Origin: an uncultured Kiloniellaceae bacterium
GTDB taxonomy: Bacteria; Pseudomonadota; Alphaproteobacteria; Kiloniellales; Kiloniellaceae
Direction of reading: 5' to 3'
DNA length: 64,000 bases
NCBI GenBank assembly: GCA_947493695.1
Contig: CANLSF010000001.1
Span: forward strand, 186,001-250,000
Part shown: positions 12,213 to 20,660 of the stretch, piece by piece
Position numbering within the stretch: position 1 is the first letter of the stretch
How the letters are laid out: the number at the start of each line of letters is the position of its first letter
The notes under the pieces: generated by a model
Database searches by the model: none
Seen by the model: only the letters and a program-made list of their open reading frames with translations
Told to the model about the DNA's origin: nothing
Position numbers and translations under genes: made by a program

Positions 12213-12231
12213 GTCCGGGATACCGCCGGAC
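12213..12231 (+). promoter_or_regulatory. GC stem-loop before the nitrile hydratase ribosome site
   Basis: GTCCGG (12213-12218) pairs with CCGGAC (12226-12231) across a seven-base loop. It ends 11 bases before GGAGAG, the ribosome site of the TTG start at 12255, so it might modulate initiation of the alpha subunit. Confidence 0.35.
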
Positions 12232-12254
12232 GGCTAAACAGTGGAGAGATAACC

Positions 12255-12866
12255 TTGGCTCACGATCATGATCATCACAATGCGCCGCCTTCAGATATAG
12301 CAATGCGCGTCAAAGCGCTTGAGACGCTGCTGAGTGAGAAAGGACTTGTGGATTCTTCGGCCATCGACACGGTGATCGAACTCTATGAGACAAAGATCGG
12401 CCCCCGGAACGGCGCCGCCGTGGTCGCACGTGCCTGGAGCGATCCGGACTATAAAGCGCGACTGCTCGAAAACGGAACAAAAGCAATTGCCGAGTTGGGT
12501 TTCGAGGGTGTTCAGGGTGAAGACATGATGGTCGTGGAGAACACGGACAGCGTCCACAATGTGGTCGTCTGCACGCTTTGCTCCTGCTATCCTTGGCCAA
12601 CTCTTGGACTGCCGCCGGTCTGGTATAAGAGCGCGCCCTATCGATCCAAAGTCGTTCGCGACCCGCGCGGTGTCTTGTCGGAATTCGGGGTCGAACTGCC
12701 GGATTCTGTCGAAATAAGAGTCTGGGACAGCAACGCGGAGCTGCGCTATCTGGTCCTGCCCAACCGCCCTGCCGGTACCGACGACCTGAGCGAAGCCGAG
12801 TTGGCCGAACTGGTAACTCGGGATTCGATGATCGGAACCGCACTGGTCGCAGCACCCGCGTCTTAA
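12255..12866 (+). CDS. nthA: Nitrile hydratase alpha subunit, cobalt type
   Basis: 203 residues matching the nitrile hydratase/thiocyanate hydrolase metal-binding subunit. The claw-setting motif [11 protein letters not shown] gives ligands Cys106, Cys109 and Cys111 with Ser110; Thr107 after the first Cys marks the cobalt type (iron enzymes have Ser). In the family two of the cysteines are oxidised to sulfinate and sulfenate. It hydrates nitriles to amides in the cytoplasm together with the beta subunit, here encoded by the next two genes. The start is a TTG preceded by GGAGAG; no ATG gives a better N-terminus. A histidine-rich start (HDHDHH) may help metal acquisition. Confidence 0.92.
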   Translation: MAHDHDHHNAPPSDIAMRVKALETLLSEKGLVDSSAIDTVIELYETKIGPRNGAAVVARAWSDPDYKARLLENGTKAIAELGFEGVQGEDMMVVENTDSVHNVVVCTLCSCYPWPTLGLPPVWYKSAPYRSKVVRDPRGVLSEFGVELPDSVEIRVWDSNAELRYLVLPNRPAGTDDLSEAELAELVTRDSMIGTALVAAPAS

Positions 12867-12900
12867 GTCAGCGTGCAATCAGACTCTAAAGGAACGCACC

Positions 12901-13215
12901 ATGAATGGAATCCACGATCTCGGCGGAATGCATGGCCTGGGGCCAATCGACCAGGAAGCGAATGAGCCCTACTTCCATGAAGAATGGGAGGGACGTGTTT
13001 TCGGCATGTTCTTCGCGAACTTCGCCCAGGGTCATTTCAACGTCGATCAGTTCCGCCACGCCATCGAACGGATGGATCCGGCGGAATATCTGCAAAGTTC
13101 CTACTACGAGCATTGGCTGCATGCCTTCGAAACCCTTCTGCACGAAAAAGGCATCATCAGCCCGGATGAACTCGACCGGAAACAGGCGGAACTGAGCCAA
13201 GCGGGAGATAGCTGA
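12901..13215 (+). CDS. Nitrile hydratase beta subunit, N-terminal half encoded as a separate gene
   Basis: 104 residues equal to the first half of an ordinary beta subunit: MNGIHDLGGMHGLGPI opens it, followed by EPYFHEEWEGRVF, Arg57 in AIERM (the conserved active-site-facing arginine) and YYEHWLHAFETLL. It stops before the barrel domain, which is the next gene in another frame. The two overlap in the form TGATG. Separate halves are known in thiocyanate hydrolase and in toyocamycin nitrile hydratase, so a true three-subunit enzyme is plausible. The alternative is a single-base sequencing error or a recent frameshift. Confidence 0.88.
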   Translation: MNGIHDLGGMHGLGPIDQEANEPYFHEEWEGRVFGMFFANFAQGHFNVDQFRHAIERMDPAEYLQSSYYEHWLHAFETLLHEKGIISPDELDRKQAELSQAGDS

Positions 13216-13574
13216 TGCCCCTCCTTACCCGAGATATCGTTGGTGGCCTGGTGGCGGGCGGCGCCTCCTGCCGAATGGATGCCGAGGTCGCACCAAAGTT
13301 CAAGGCCGGCGACAAGGTCGCGACCCTCAACATCAACCCGGCGAGCCACACGCGCCTGCCACGCTATGTGCGCGGGAAACACGGAACGATCACTCATGAT
13401 CACGGCGTCTTTGCTTTCCCGGACAGCTCTGCTGAAAGCGGAACACATAGCGACCCGCAACATGTCTACAGCGTGCGCTTCGAGGGGGAAGAGCTTTGGG
13501 GTAAAGATGCGAACGCGAATGCCTGTCTCTACATCGATATGTTCGACAGCTATCTGGAAGCGGCAGAGTCATGA
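13215..13574 (+). CDS. Nitrile hydratase beta subunit, C-terminal half encoded as a separate gene
   Basis: 119 residues forming the SH3-like beta barrel of the beta subunit. The conserved ASHTRLPRYVRGKHG (residues 43-57) carries the arginines that contact the oxidised cysteine ligands, followed by HGVFAFPD and QHVYSVRFEGEELWG. The ATG shares a base with the upstream stop and has its own GGGAG 8 bases earlier, which argues for real independent initiation. Its own stop overlaps the start of the accessory gene as ATGA, so all four genes look translationally coupled. Confidence 0.88.
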   Translation: MPLLTRDIVGGLVAGGASCRMDAEVAPKFKAGDKVATLNINPASHTRLPRYVRGKHGTITHDHGVFAFPDSSAESGTHSDPQHVYSVRFEGEELWGKDANANACLYIDMFDSYLEAAES

Positions 13575-13924
13575 CTGAGATGCCAGACTTACCCTGGACC
13601 ACCTCCGAGGGGCCGGTATTCAAAGCCCCCTGGGAAGCGGCGGCCTTTGCCATGACCGTACGGCTGCACGAAGAAAAGCACTTCACCTGGCCAGAGTGGG
13701 CGGATCATCTTGCTGCCGAGATTGCAGATGCCCGCCAGCGCGGCGAACCGGATCTGGGCGACACCTATTATGAGCACTGGTTGAATGCGTTGGAAAAAAT
13801 TGTCGTCGCCAAAGGGCTCGCGTCGCACGATGAGCTTGGTCAGCTAAAGCAAGACTGGATTCACTCGACACTTGCAACACCCCACGGACAACCGATCGAG
13901 CTCAAACGCAGCTCTCGCGCATGA
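13571..13924 (+). CDS. Nitrile hydratase accessory/activator protein
   Basis: 117 residues resembling the small protein found after cobalt nitrile hydratases (P14K/NhlE type), itself a relative of the beta N-terminal half: PVFKAPWEAAAFAMTVRLHEEKHFTWPEWADHL and YYEHWLNALEKIVVAKGL are the family hallmarks. It is thought to deliver cobalt-loaded alpha subunit by self-subunit swapping. It overlaps the beta C-terminal gene by four bases. The presence of a separate, later WTPEWADHL-type protein confirms that the gene at 12901 is a subunit and not the activator. Confidence 0.85.
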   Translation: MTEMPDLPWTTSEGPVFKAPWEAAAFAMTVRLHEEKHFTWPEWADHLAAEIADARQRGEPDLGDTYYEHWLNALEKIVVAKGLASHDELGQLKQDWIHSTLATPHGQPIELKRSSRA

Positions 13925-14012
13925 AGTAGAAAAGCCTCCCGGTCAAGCGATTGACTTAAAGGCACGGTCACATCACCCTCTTGTACTGAACAGTGATTGC
14001 CAGGACGGGCTG

Positions 14013-14969
14013 ATGACCAGACGCGACCCCACCTACGCGCCGCGAATTGATGATGAGACCTGGGCGTTCATCGACAAAACAAACGCGTTTTATCCCCCGG
14101 ATATGGTCGATACGAGCATCACCCAACAGCGCGCGGTCTATGATGAAATGTGCGCGGCCTTCCGACAGGCAAGACCGTCCGGTCTGTCTGTCCGGGATGA
14201 TACGGTCGCCGGCAAGACCACCGATATTCCGGTCCGCCGTTATCAATCCGATGCAACCGCACACCCCTCAGCCACCGTGATCTACTATCACGGCGGCGGC
14301 TTCGTGGTCGGAGGTCTGGAAAGCCATGACGATGTCTGTGCCGAAATAGCCGCTGCGACCGGTTTCGCTCTGGTCGCAGTCGACTACCGGCTGTGTCCGG
14401 AGTACCCGCATCCCGCCGCCTATGAGGATGCGCTTGCCGCTTGCGAAGCAATTATGACCGAGGGCAGGCCTGTCATCCTCTGTGGCGATTCTGCCGGTGG
14501 AAATCTTGCTGCCGCCGTTTGCCTTTCGCTACGCGGCAGACCCAACGGACCGGTCGGGCAGGTTCTGATCTATCCGGGACTCGGTGGCGAAAGCATGAGT
14601 CTACCGTCGTATCTGGCAGAGGCCCACGCGCCGCTGCTCACCACACGCGACGTAATGTTCTATAAAAATATCCGGGTCGAGGGCGCAGCCCCAATCAATG
14701 ACCCTACCTACGCGCCTTTGTGCACCACCGACCTTCGCGGCAGCGCGCCCTGTATGATCTTCACCGCCGATTGCGATCCTTTGCGCGACGATGGTGCGAC
14801 CTACGTCAAGCGCTTGCGCAATGCAGGTGTCGATGCCGAGTGGATCAACGAGCCTGGACTCGTTCATGGCTATCTTCGCGCACGAACAACAAGCACACGG
14901 GCAAAACAGAGCTTTACGCGAATTTGCGATGCCATTGCCCGCCTCGGGGAGACCAAGCGGGAAAATTAG
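14013..14969 (+). CDS. HSL-family alpha/beta hydrolase (esterase/lipase)
   Basis: 318 residues of the hormone-sensitive lipase family. The oxyanion motif YYHGGGFVVGG, the nucleophile in GDSAGGNLAAA, a late Asp in FTADCDPLRDDG and His in LVHGYLR complete the triad. It cleaves short-chain carboxylic esters or related amides; substrate unknown. The frame is open from 13872 but that would overlap the nitrile hydratase accessory gene; ATG 14013 gives the normal length. It follows the nitrile hydratase genes by 88 bases in the same direction, and its stop overlaps the convergent ABC ATPase stop by four bases. Confidence 0.83.
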   Translation: MTRRDPTYAPRIDDETWAFIDKTNAFYPPDMVDTSITQQRAVYDEMCAAFRQARPSGLSVRDDTVAGKTTDIPVRRYQSDATAHPSATVIYYHGGGFVVGGLESHDDVCAEIAAATGFALVAVDYRLCPEYPHPAAYEDALAACEAIMTEGRPVILCGDSAGGNLAAAVCLSLRGRPNGPVGQVLIYPGLGGESMSLPSYLAEAHAPLLTTRDVMFYKNIRVEGAAPINDPTYAPLCTTDLRGSAPCMIFTADCDPLRDDGATYVKRLRNAGVDAEWINEPGLVHGYLRARTTSTRAKQSFTRICDAIARLGETKREN

Positions 14970-16600
14970 TTCCCGGCAGCCTCCATTTTCCGATCAGATA
15001 GCGCCTTCTCCAACCATCCCAACTCCATCTCGGGCACGGACTTGAGCAGCAGGTCCGTGTAGTCGTCGAAGGGTGGCGAGAGCACCTGGCTCTTTGGGCC
15101 AAAACGCACCAGCCGCCCCTGGTACATCACGGCGATAGAATCGGCGATGGCCCGCACTGTCGCGATATCATGGGTGATGAAGAGATAGGAAACTTGGGTC
15201 TCCTTCTGCAGGCTCATCAGCAGTTTCAAGATATCCTCGGCCACCAGTGGATCGAGTGCCGACGTCGGCTCGTCGCAGATAATCAGCTTTGGGTCTGCTG
15301 CCAGCGAACGAGCAATGCAGACCCGCTGCTTCTGCCCGCCCGAAAGTTCCGCTGGATAGCGGTCGATGAAGGACTCGCCCATCTCGATCTGATCGAGCAG
15401 CTCGATAACCCGCTTTTCCTTCTCGCGCCCGCGCAGACCGAAATAAAAGCTGAGCGGGCGGCCGATGATATCACGCACTGTATGGCGCGGGTTCATCGCG
15501 ACGTCCGCCATCTGATAGATCATTTGCAGATCGCGGAGGTCCTCGCGCGGCCGGTCCGCCAGCTTCGGTGCCAGATCACGTCCATCGAAGGTAACCCGCC
15601 CACTGCGTTGCGGCAGCAATCCGGTGATCACACGCGCGGTCGTCGACTTGCCGGAGCCGGACTCGCCCACGACGGCCAGTGTCTGGCCCTTGGGCAGGTG
15701 GAAAGAAACATCGAACAGAACCTGCAGGGAATTACCATAAGCCGCATCGATGTTCTCGATGGTCAGCAGGGGTTTCGACTGATCCTCCGCCTCGGACTTG
15801 ATGTTTGAGCGCACGGACACCAGCTCCCGCGTATATTCCTCCTGCGGGGTCTCGATGATTTGCGCAACCGGTCCGTACTCGATGGTCTTACCGTGACGCA
15901 GGACCATGATGTCATCCGACACCTGCGCGACGACGGCCAGATCATGGGTGATGTAAAGCGCAGCCGTCCCGGTCTCCTCGATCGCGTGCTTGATGGCCGC
16001 GAGCACATCGATCTGAGTGGTGACGTCCAGAGCCGTTGTGGGCTCATCGAAGACAATCAGATCGGGCTGCGAACAGAGCGCCATGGCGGTCATGGCCCGT
16101 TGCAATTGCCCGCCGGATACCTGGTGCGGGTAACGCTGGCCGAACTCCTTCGGGTTGGGAAGCCCCAGAATGTCAAAGAGGTGGTCCGCCCGCTCCATGG
16201 CCTCGGCCCGGCTTGAAACGCCGTGCAGCACCGTTGCCTCGACAATCTGATCGCCAAGCCTGTGCGCCGGATTGAACGCCGCCGCGGCAGACTGGGCGAC
16301 GTAGCAGATCTTCGAACCACGCAGACCCCGGACCCGGGACTTTGAGGAGGCCAGAATGTCTTCGCCATTGAAGTGCGCCGTGCCGCCGGTGATCCGGCAA
16401 CCGCCCCGGCCATAAGCCATAGAGGCCAGGCCAATGGTGGACTTACCGGCACCGGACTCTCCAATCAGGCCAAGCACCTTGCCCTTCTCGAGAGTGAAAG
16501 ACACGCCATGCACGATCACGATATCCTTGGGCGTTTCGCCCGGCGGATAGACAGTTGCTTCGATGCGCAGGTTTTTAACGTTCAGCAGTTTATCAGACAT
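14966..16600 (-). CDS. Dpp/Opp-type ABC importer, fused double ATPase
   Basis: 544 residues with two complete ABC ATPase domains in one chain (equal to DppD plus DppF). Domain 1 has GESGAGKS and VSGGQLQRAM with VFDEPTTALD; domain 2 has GESGSGKST, LSGGQKQR and ICDEPTSALD. It powers uptake through the two permeases encoded just upstream. The start overlaps the end of the second permease gene by eight bases. Such fused ATPases are common in alphaproteobacterial peptide/opine/glutathione-like importers. The cargo is unknown. Confidence 0.9.
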   Translation of the reverse strand: MSDKLLNVKNLRIEATVYPPGETPKDIVIVHGVSFTLEKGKVLGLIGESGAGKSTIGLASMAYGRGGCRITGGTAHFNGEDILASSKSRVRGLRGSKICYVAQSAAAAFNPAHRLGDQIVEATVLHGVSSRAEAMERADHLFDILGLPNPKEFGQRYPHQVSGGQLQRAMTAMALCSQPDLIVFDEPTTALDVTTQIDVLAAIKHAIEETGTAALYITHDLAVVAQVSDDIMVLRHGKTIEYGPVAQIIETPQEEYTRELVSVRSNIKSEAEDQSKPLLTIENIDAAYGNSLQVLFDVSFHLPKGQTLAVVGESGSGKSTTARVITGLLPQRSGRVTFDGRDLAPKLADRPREDLRDLQMIYQMADVAMNPRHTVRDIIGRPLSFYFGLRGREKEKRVIELLDQIEMGESFIDRYPAELSGGQKQRVCIARSLAADPKLIICDEPTSALDPLVAEDILKLLMSLQKETQVSYLFITHDIATVRAIADSIAVMYQGRLVRFGPKSQVLSPPFDDYTDLLLKSVPEMELGWLEKALSDRKMEAAGN

Positions 16601-17423
16601 CTCCGCGTCCTCCCTTCAGGCTAGAGGTTCGGTTCAGCAGCCAGTCCACAATCAGATTGACGGAGATCGCCAGCGCCGCGATGGCGCCGCCCGGGATCAG
16701 TGCTGCGGGAACGCCAAAAATGATCCCGTCCTTGTTGTCCTTGACCATGCCGCCCCAGTCGGCCTCCGGTGGTTGAATGCCAAGCCCCAGGAAGGAGAGC
16801 GAAGAGAGGAAAAGAACCGCAAAGGCAAAGCGCAGGCCGAATTCAGCCAGCAAGGGCGAGAGTGCATTCGGCAGGATCTCCCGGAAGATAATCCACATGC
16901 GCCCTTCGCCACGTAGCCGCGCAGCCTCGACGTAGTCCATCACCACGATATCGACCGCAACCGCCCGGCCCAGGCGGAACACGCGTGTTGAATCGATCAA
17001 CGCCATGACCAGCACCAGGATCCAAAGCTCCTGAGGCAGAGCCGCGAGGACCACGAGCGCAAAGATCAGCGTCGGAATGGCCATCATAAGATCGTTGAGC
17101 CGCGAGAGGACCTGATCGGTCCAACCGCGCATGACCGCTGCCAGGAAGCTCAGGAAAATCCCGAGCGAAAAGGACAGCACCGACGCCGCCGCTGAGATAA
17201 AGATCGTGGTTTGCGCGCCATACATCATGCGCGACAGCAGATCCCGCCCCAGATTATCGGTCCCCATCAGGTATTTTGCGGACGAAGGTTCCCAGACATC
17301 GCCCACAATCTCCCGCTCCCCGTAAGGCGCAAGGACATCAGCGAAGACCGCCGAGAAAAGGAAAATGAAAACCCCGAGCAAACCGATACGGGCACTCCAG
17401 GGCATAGCTTTGATCATCTGCAT
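16593..17423 (-). CDS. Dpp/Opp-type ABC importer permease, DppC-like
   Basis: 276 residues, about six membrane helices, with the DppC pattern: an N-terminal helix and GTDNLGRDLLSRMMYGAQTTI, then the EAA loop EAARLRGEGRMWIIFREILPNALSPLLAE and a C-terminal FLGLGIQPPEADWGGMV. The frame is open further upstream to 17486, but MQMIKAMPWSARIGLLGV at 17423 begins after the neighbour's stop and suits the family. It pairs with the permease encoded 10 bases upstream. Confidence 0.88.
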   Translation of the reverse strand: MQMIKAMPWSARIGLLGVFIFLFSAVFADVLAPYGEREIVGDVWEPSSAKYLMGTDNLGRDLLSRMMYGAQTTIFISAAASVLSFSLGIFLSFLAAVMRGWTDQVLSRLNDLMMAIPTLIFALVVLAALPQELWILVLVMALIDSTRVFRLGRAVAVDIVVMDYVEAARLRGEGRMWIIFREILPNALSPLLAEFGLRFAFAVLFLSSLSFLGLGIQPPEADWGGMVKDNKDGIIFGVPAALIPGGAIAALAISVNLIVDWLLNRTSSLKGGRGDV

Positions 17424-17433
17424 GTTCCGGCCC

Positions 17434-18450
17434 TCACTTCGGATGCCGGAGGCGAGGATTCGCAAGAATCCCGAGCACGTCCGCAATCATATTCAGGATG
17501 ATGTAGACCGCCGCGAACACCAGTCCGCAGGCCTGCACCACCGGCATATCGCGGATGGTCACCGCGTCCACCAGATACTGTCCCATCCCCGGGTAGACGA
17601 AAATCACCTCGACCACGACCACGCCGACAACCAGATAGGCGAGATTGAGTGCCACCACGTTGATAATCGGCGCAATCGCGTTAGGTGCCGCGTGCTTGGC
17701 GATAATCCGGAAGGCATCCAGGCCCTTCAACTCGGCGGTTTCGATATAGGCCGAGGACATGATGTTCAGGATCGCCGCCCGCGTCATGCGCATCATGTGC
17801 GCCAGGACCACGAGCACAAGCGTTGCGCAGGGCAGAACGATGGCTGCAAGACGATCAGTGAAGGCCATATCGGCGAACACCGTCGAGGGGAAAACCGCGA
17901 CGCCCCAGTTCACCGCGAAAAATAGAATAAGCAGATAGCCAGTGAAAAACTCAGGCAGGGAAATCGCCCCCAGGGAAACGACGTTGATCAGCCGGTCGAT
18001 GAAGCGATTGCGATAGTGTACCGCGATCATGCCCAGGCCGATTGCCAGAGGCACCGAGACCACGGCAGCCCAGAATGCAAGAAACAGGGTATTGCCGAGA
18101 CGTTTGCCAATCTGCTCGGAGACACTGGCCTTGTTGGCCCAGGAAGTGCCGAAATCACCCTGCAGAACACCGCCAAGCCAGCTCAGGTAACGCTCATGAA
18201 CCGGCGCGTTAAGGCCAAGTTCTTTGCGAATATTCGCGACGGCTTCGGGTGTTGCGGATTGACCGAGATAGCTTTGGGCAAAGTCGCCGGGCAGGAATTC
18301 GATGCCCATGAAAAGCAGGGCAGAAATGGCAAGAAGAAGAACAAACCCGAGAAGTATGCGCTGAAGAATCAGAGCAAGCAGAGGGTTGCTGCTAAAGAAT
18401 CCGCCAGCCGGGCCGGGACCGGCCGGCGGGCTGGTATTTGCATTGGACAT
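17434..18450 (-). CDS. Dpp/Opp-type ABC importer permease, DppB-like
   Basis: 338 residues with six helices. The DppB hallmarks are LPGDFAQSYLGQSATPEAVANIR after the first helix, the EAA loop ETAELKGLDAFRIIAKHAAPNAIAPIIN, and VVVEVIFVYPGMGQYLVDA near the C-terminus. A 30-residue proline/glycine-rich N-terminal extension (MSNANTSPPAGPGPAGGFF) precedes the first helix and is longer than usual. Second gene of the SBP-B-C-DF operon. Confidence 0.88.
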   Translation of the reverse strand: MSNANTSPPAGPGPAGGFFSSNPLLALILQRILLGFVLLLAISALLFMGIEFLPGDFAQSYLGQSATPEAVANIRKELGLNAPVHERYLSWLGGVLQGDFGTSWANKASVSEQIGKRLGNTLFLAFWAAVVSVPLAIGLGMIAVHYRNRFIDRLINVVSLGAISLPEFFTGYLLILFFAVNWGVAVFPSTVFADMAFTDRLAAIVLPCATLVLVVLAHMMRMTRAAILNIMSSAYIETAELKGLDAFRIIAKHAAPNAIAPIINVVALNLAYLVVGVVVVEVIFVYPGMGQYLVDAVTIRDMPVVQACGLVFAAVYIILNMIADVLGILANPRLRHPK

Positions 18451-18530
18451 GGTTCATTTCCGAAGCTCTGTGACGAGGAATCATCAACTCGGCCGCGGAA
18501 AAAAATCTGTTGCCCCGGCCCAGATCGAAA

Positions 18531-18554
18531 CGGGCGGCCCCTAAGGACCGCCCG
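18531..18554 (-). terminator. GC-rich hairpin after the solute-binding protein gene (attenuator or 3' stabiliser)
   Basis: CGGGCGG pairs with CCGCCCG across a 10-base interval, 15 bases after the binding-protein stop and 80 bases before the permease start on the minus strand. There is only a short T-run. Such hairpins commonly raise binding-protein levels over permease by protecting the upstream message. Confidence 0.55.
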
Positions 18555-18568
18555 CTCTCTCCGACTCG

Positions 18569-20158
18569 TCAGGCCAGCCAGGACCTGATTGGCGCGAAGC
18601 CATTCGACATTTCGCCACCGGCATCGTGGACATAGTTGCCGACTTTGTTGGAAACAGCCGCAATGAAGTCGTTGAACATCGGCAGGATCAGGCCGCCGTC
18701 ATCGCGCACCATCAATGCCATTTCACGATAGAGTTCGACACGGCGTGCTTCGTCGAGTTCCGCACGGGCCGCAACCAGCAGCTCGTCAAATGCAGGACGG
18801 CTCCATTTCGTGTCGTTCCAGTCCGCACCGGTCTGATAGGCCACCGAATACATCTGATCCTGGGTCGGGCGTCCGCCCCAGTAGGAGGTGCAGAAAGGCT
18901 GCACATTCCAGACGTTGGACCAGTAACCGTCGGCAGGTTCCCGCTTGATCTCGATGGGAATTCCGGCTTCTGCGCAGGACTGCTGAAACAGAACCGCGGC
19001 ATCTTCCGCACCGTTGAAGGCAGCATTGGATGTGCGCAGAAGAACGGCACCGTCATGACCCGATTTCTTGAAGTGGAACTTCGCTTTGTCGGGATCGAAG
19101 GTACGCTGCGGAATATCGGACGAGAAGTTTGCGTAAGCCGCATTGATCGGGAAATCGTTCCCAACCGTACCGTAGCCACGCAGGATCTGCTCAACCATCT
19201 GCTCCCGGTTCATCGCATGCTTCAGCGCGAGACGAAGGTCGACGTTGGTGAAAGGCTCTTTATCGGTGTGCATGATGAAGACGTAGTGTCCCCGACCCGC
19301 GGTGTTCTCGATCGAAACCGTCGGCGCACGCTTCAGGAGACCGATGGTCTTCGGATCGACCCGGTTGATCATATGGACCTGCCCGGAAGTCAGAGCCGCC
19401 ATACGCGCGGTCAGGTCATTGATCACCAGGATCTCGATTGAGTCCGCATGACCGACTTCTGGACGCCAATGGCCTTCGTGTCTCTCAGCGGCATAGCGGA
19501 CACCGGGCTCATTCACGGAGACCTTATAAGGGCCGGTCCCGATTCCAGCCGCCGGCTCGTCAACCCCACCGTTCGGCTGAATAATCAGATGATAATCCGA
19601 AAGCATGTACGGCAGATCGGCATTGCCCGAGTCCAAGGTGACCAATACGCCGTCGTCACCGTCCTTCTTGATGCCCTGGATGGTCTTCATCACGCCAAGC
19701 GCGCCGGATTTCGCATTTTCATCCGAATGGCGCAGCAGCGTGGCAACCACATCGTCCGCTGTCATTTCCTTGCCGTTGTGGAAGGTCACGCCCTTGCGGA
19801 TCTTGAAACGCCAGCTCTTGGCATCCGCGGAAGCTTCCCAGGACTCGGCCAGAACCGGCACCGGCGAACCATCGACCGGGCTGGTCTCGGTGAGAGTTTC
19901 ACCCCACACGCGGCCAAAAACAAAAGGAATGGAGCTTGAGAAGGTCGCGGGGTCGAGGCTGTCGGCAGAGGTACCGCCGTTCATGCCCACTTTCATGTGT
20001 CCGCCCTTCTTAGGGCCTGCAGCAAGTACGGTGGAGGACAAAAGGCTCGTCGCCAAAGGCGCAGCCAATCCCAATGCTGCCGCCCGTCCCATAAAGTCAC
20101 GGCGATTAACCTGTCCGCGCGCGACCAATAATCCTAGATCTTTGAGTTCGTCTGTCAT
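18569..20158 (-). CDS. Dpp/Opp-type solute-binding protein (SBP family 5), Tat signal
   Basis: 529 residues of the DppA/OppA family. The start MTDELKDLGLLVARGQ leads to a twin-arginine motif NRRDFMG (Arg19-Arg20) and a hydrophobic stretch ending VLAAG, so it is exported folded to the periplasm. Family signatures such as WRFKIRKGVTFHNGKEMTADDVVATL and a C-terminal NDFIAAVSNKVGNY are present. It heads an operon with two permeases and a fused ATPase. Ligand unknown; the adjacent nitrile hydratase and esterase genes make a nitrile, amide or ester compound a reasonable guess. The 19-residue upstream extension of the frame is unlikely since it would bury the Tat motif. Confidence 0.88.
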   Translation of the reverse strand: MTDELKDLGLLVARGQVNRRDFMGRAAALGLAAPLATSLLSSTVLAAGPKKGGHMKVGMNGGTSADSLDPATFSSSIPFVFGRVWGETLTETSPVDGSPVPVLAESWEASADAKSWRFKIRKGVTFHNGKEMTADDVVATLLRHSDENAKSGALGVMKTIQGIKKDGDDGVLVTLDSGNADLPYMLSDYHLIIQPNGGVDEPAAGIGTGPYKVSVNEPGVRYAAERHEGHWRPEVGHADSIEILVINDLTARMAALTSGQVHMINRVDPKTIGLLKRAPTVSIENTAGRGHYVFIMHTDKEPFTNVDLRLALKHAMNREQMVEQILRGYGTVGNDFPINAAYANFSSDIPQRTFDPDKAKFHFKKSGHDGAVLLRTSNAAFNGAEDAAVLFQQSCAEAGIPIEIKREPADGYWSNVWNVQPFCTSYWGGRPTQDQMYSVAYQTGADWNDTKWSRPAFDELLVAARAELDEARRVELYREMALMVRDDGGLILPMFNDFIAAVSNKVGNYVHDAGGEMSNGFAPIRSWLA

Positions 20159-20660
20159 TTTTGTTCTCCCTGCTTTTCGTTCTTTATTCGCTGATATTGA
20201 AGCAACCCCCTTCACAAGGCTGCTGTTCTAAATGCGACAGGCAAATTTGATATCAGCGAAGCAAATCAGTCTCGTTTCATATCTACAGTCTATTAAGTGG
20301 GTAATGCAAACCTCCATGTGTTTAAGATTTGCAACTCTTAGGGGCGTTTGAGATATATTTAGATCTAAGTGATTGTTATTCTGACGATATCGTGGATTCG
20401 AGGATGGGTCCAATGAATGCTTCACGAGTTCTTGCACTAGAAAGTCGCGGCGAAGCCATCGCTTTTGAGGGTAGTCGAACAGTAGTGACATCTGCGCCAG
20501 AAATGCTTTCTTCTGAGGCACCTGGATATCGCAAAGAGCAAGTTAACTCCGTCCCTCAGAACAGGGGGCACAAAAGGTCAAAACAAAGAAGGGCATGGAA
20601 CACAAGCTCCACGCCCCTCTTCTCGACTACATCGTCAGATGACAGTTTGCGTCGGTCGCC
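20159..20660. other. 502-base AT-richer intergenic region
   Basis: No supported gene. Small frames on both strands (for example 20228-20521 minus) lack a ribosome site and any family resemblance. The region should contain the promoter of the importer operon on the minus strand near 20160-20300 and holds the terminator of the aldehyde dehydrogenase gene at its right end. Base composition is clearly lower in GC than the flanking genes. Confidence 0.5.
20581..20616 (-). terminator. Rho-independent terminator of the aldehyde dehydrogenase gene
   Basis: On the minus strand GGGCGTGGA pairs with TCCATGCCC (one G-T pair, eight-base loop) and is followed by TTCTTTGTTTT. It lies 45 bases after the aldehyde dehydrogenase stop. 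Confidence 0.75.

Larger units (their letters stand above)
11846..12254. other. 409-base intergenic leader between phosphodiesterase and nitrile hydratase genes
   Basis: No convincing gene. It must hold divergent promoters for the phosphodiesterase operon (minus) and the nitrile hydratase operon (plus). Annotated separately are a sigma-70-like promoter, a perfect palindrome just below it, and a GC-rich stem-loop before the TTG start. The transcribed leader of the nitrile hydratase operon would be about 165 bases, long enough for a structured regulatory RNA, but I recognise no known riboswitch consensus. Confidence 0.5.

Noticed and set aside
12901-13574. Simple frameshift error in one nitrile hydratase beta gene
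   Set aside because: Not excluded, but the second half has its own ribosome site and ATG overlapping the stop, as in other coupled genes of this operon, so a real split is favoured.
20228-20521. 97-residue minus-strand frame in the 502-base gap
   Set aside because: No ribosome site, no recognisable domain, lies where the importer promoter should be.
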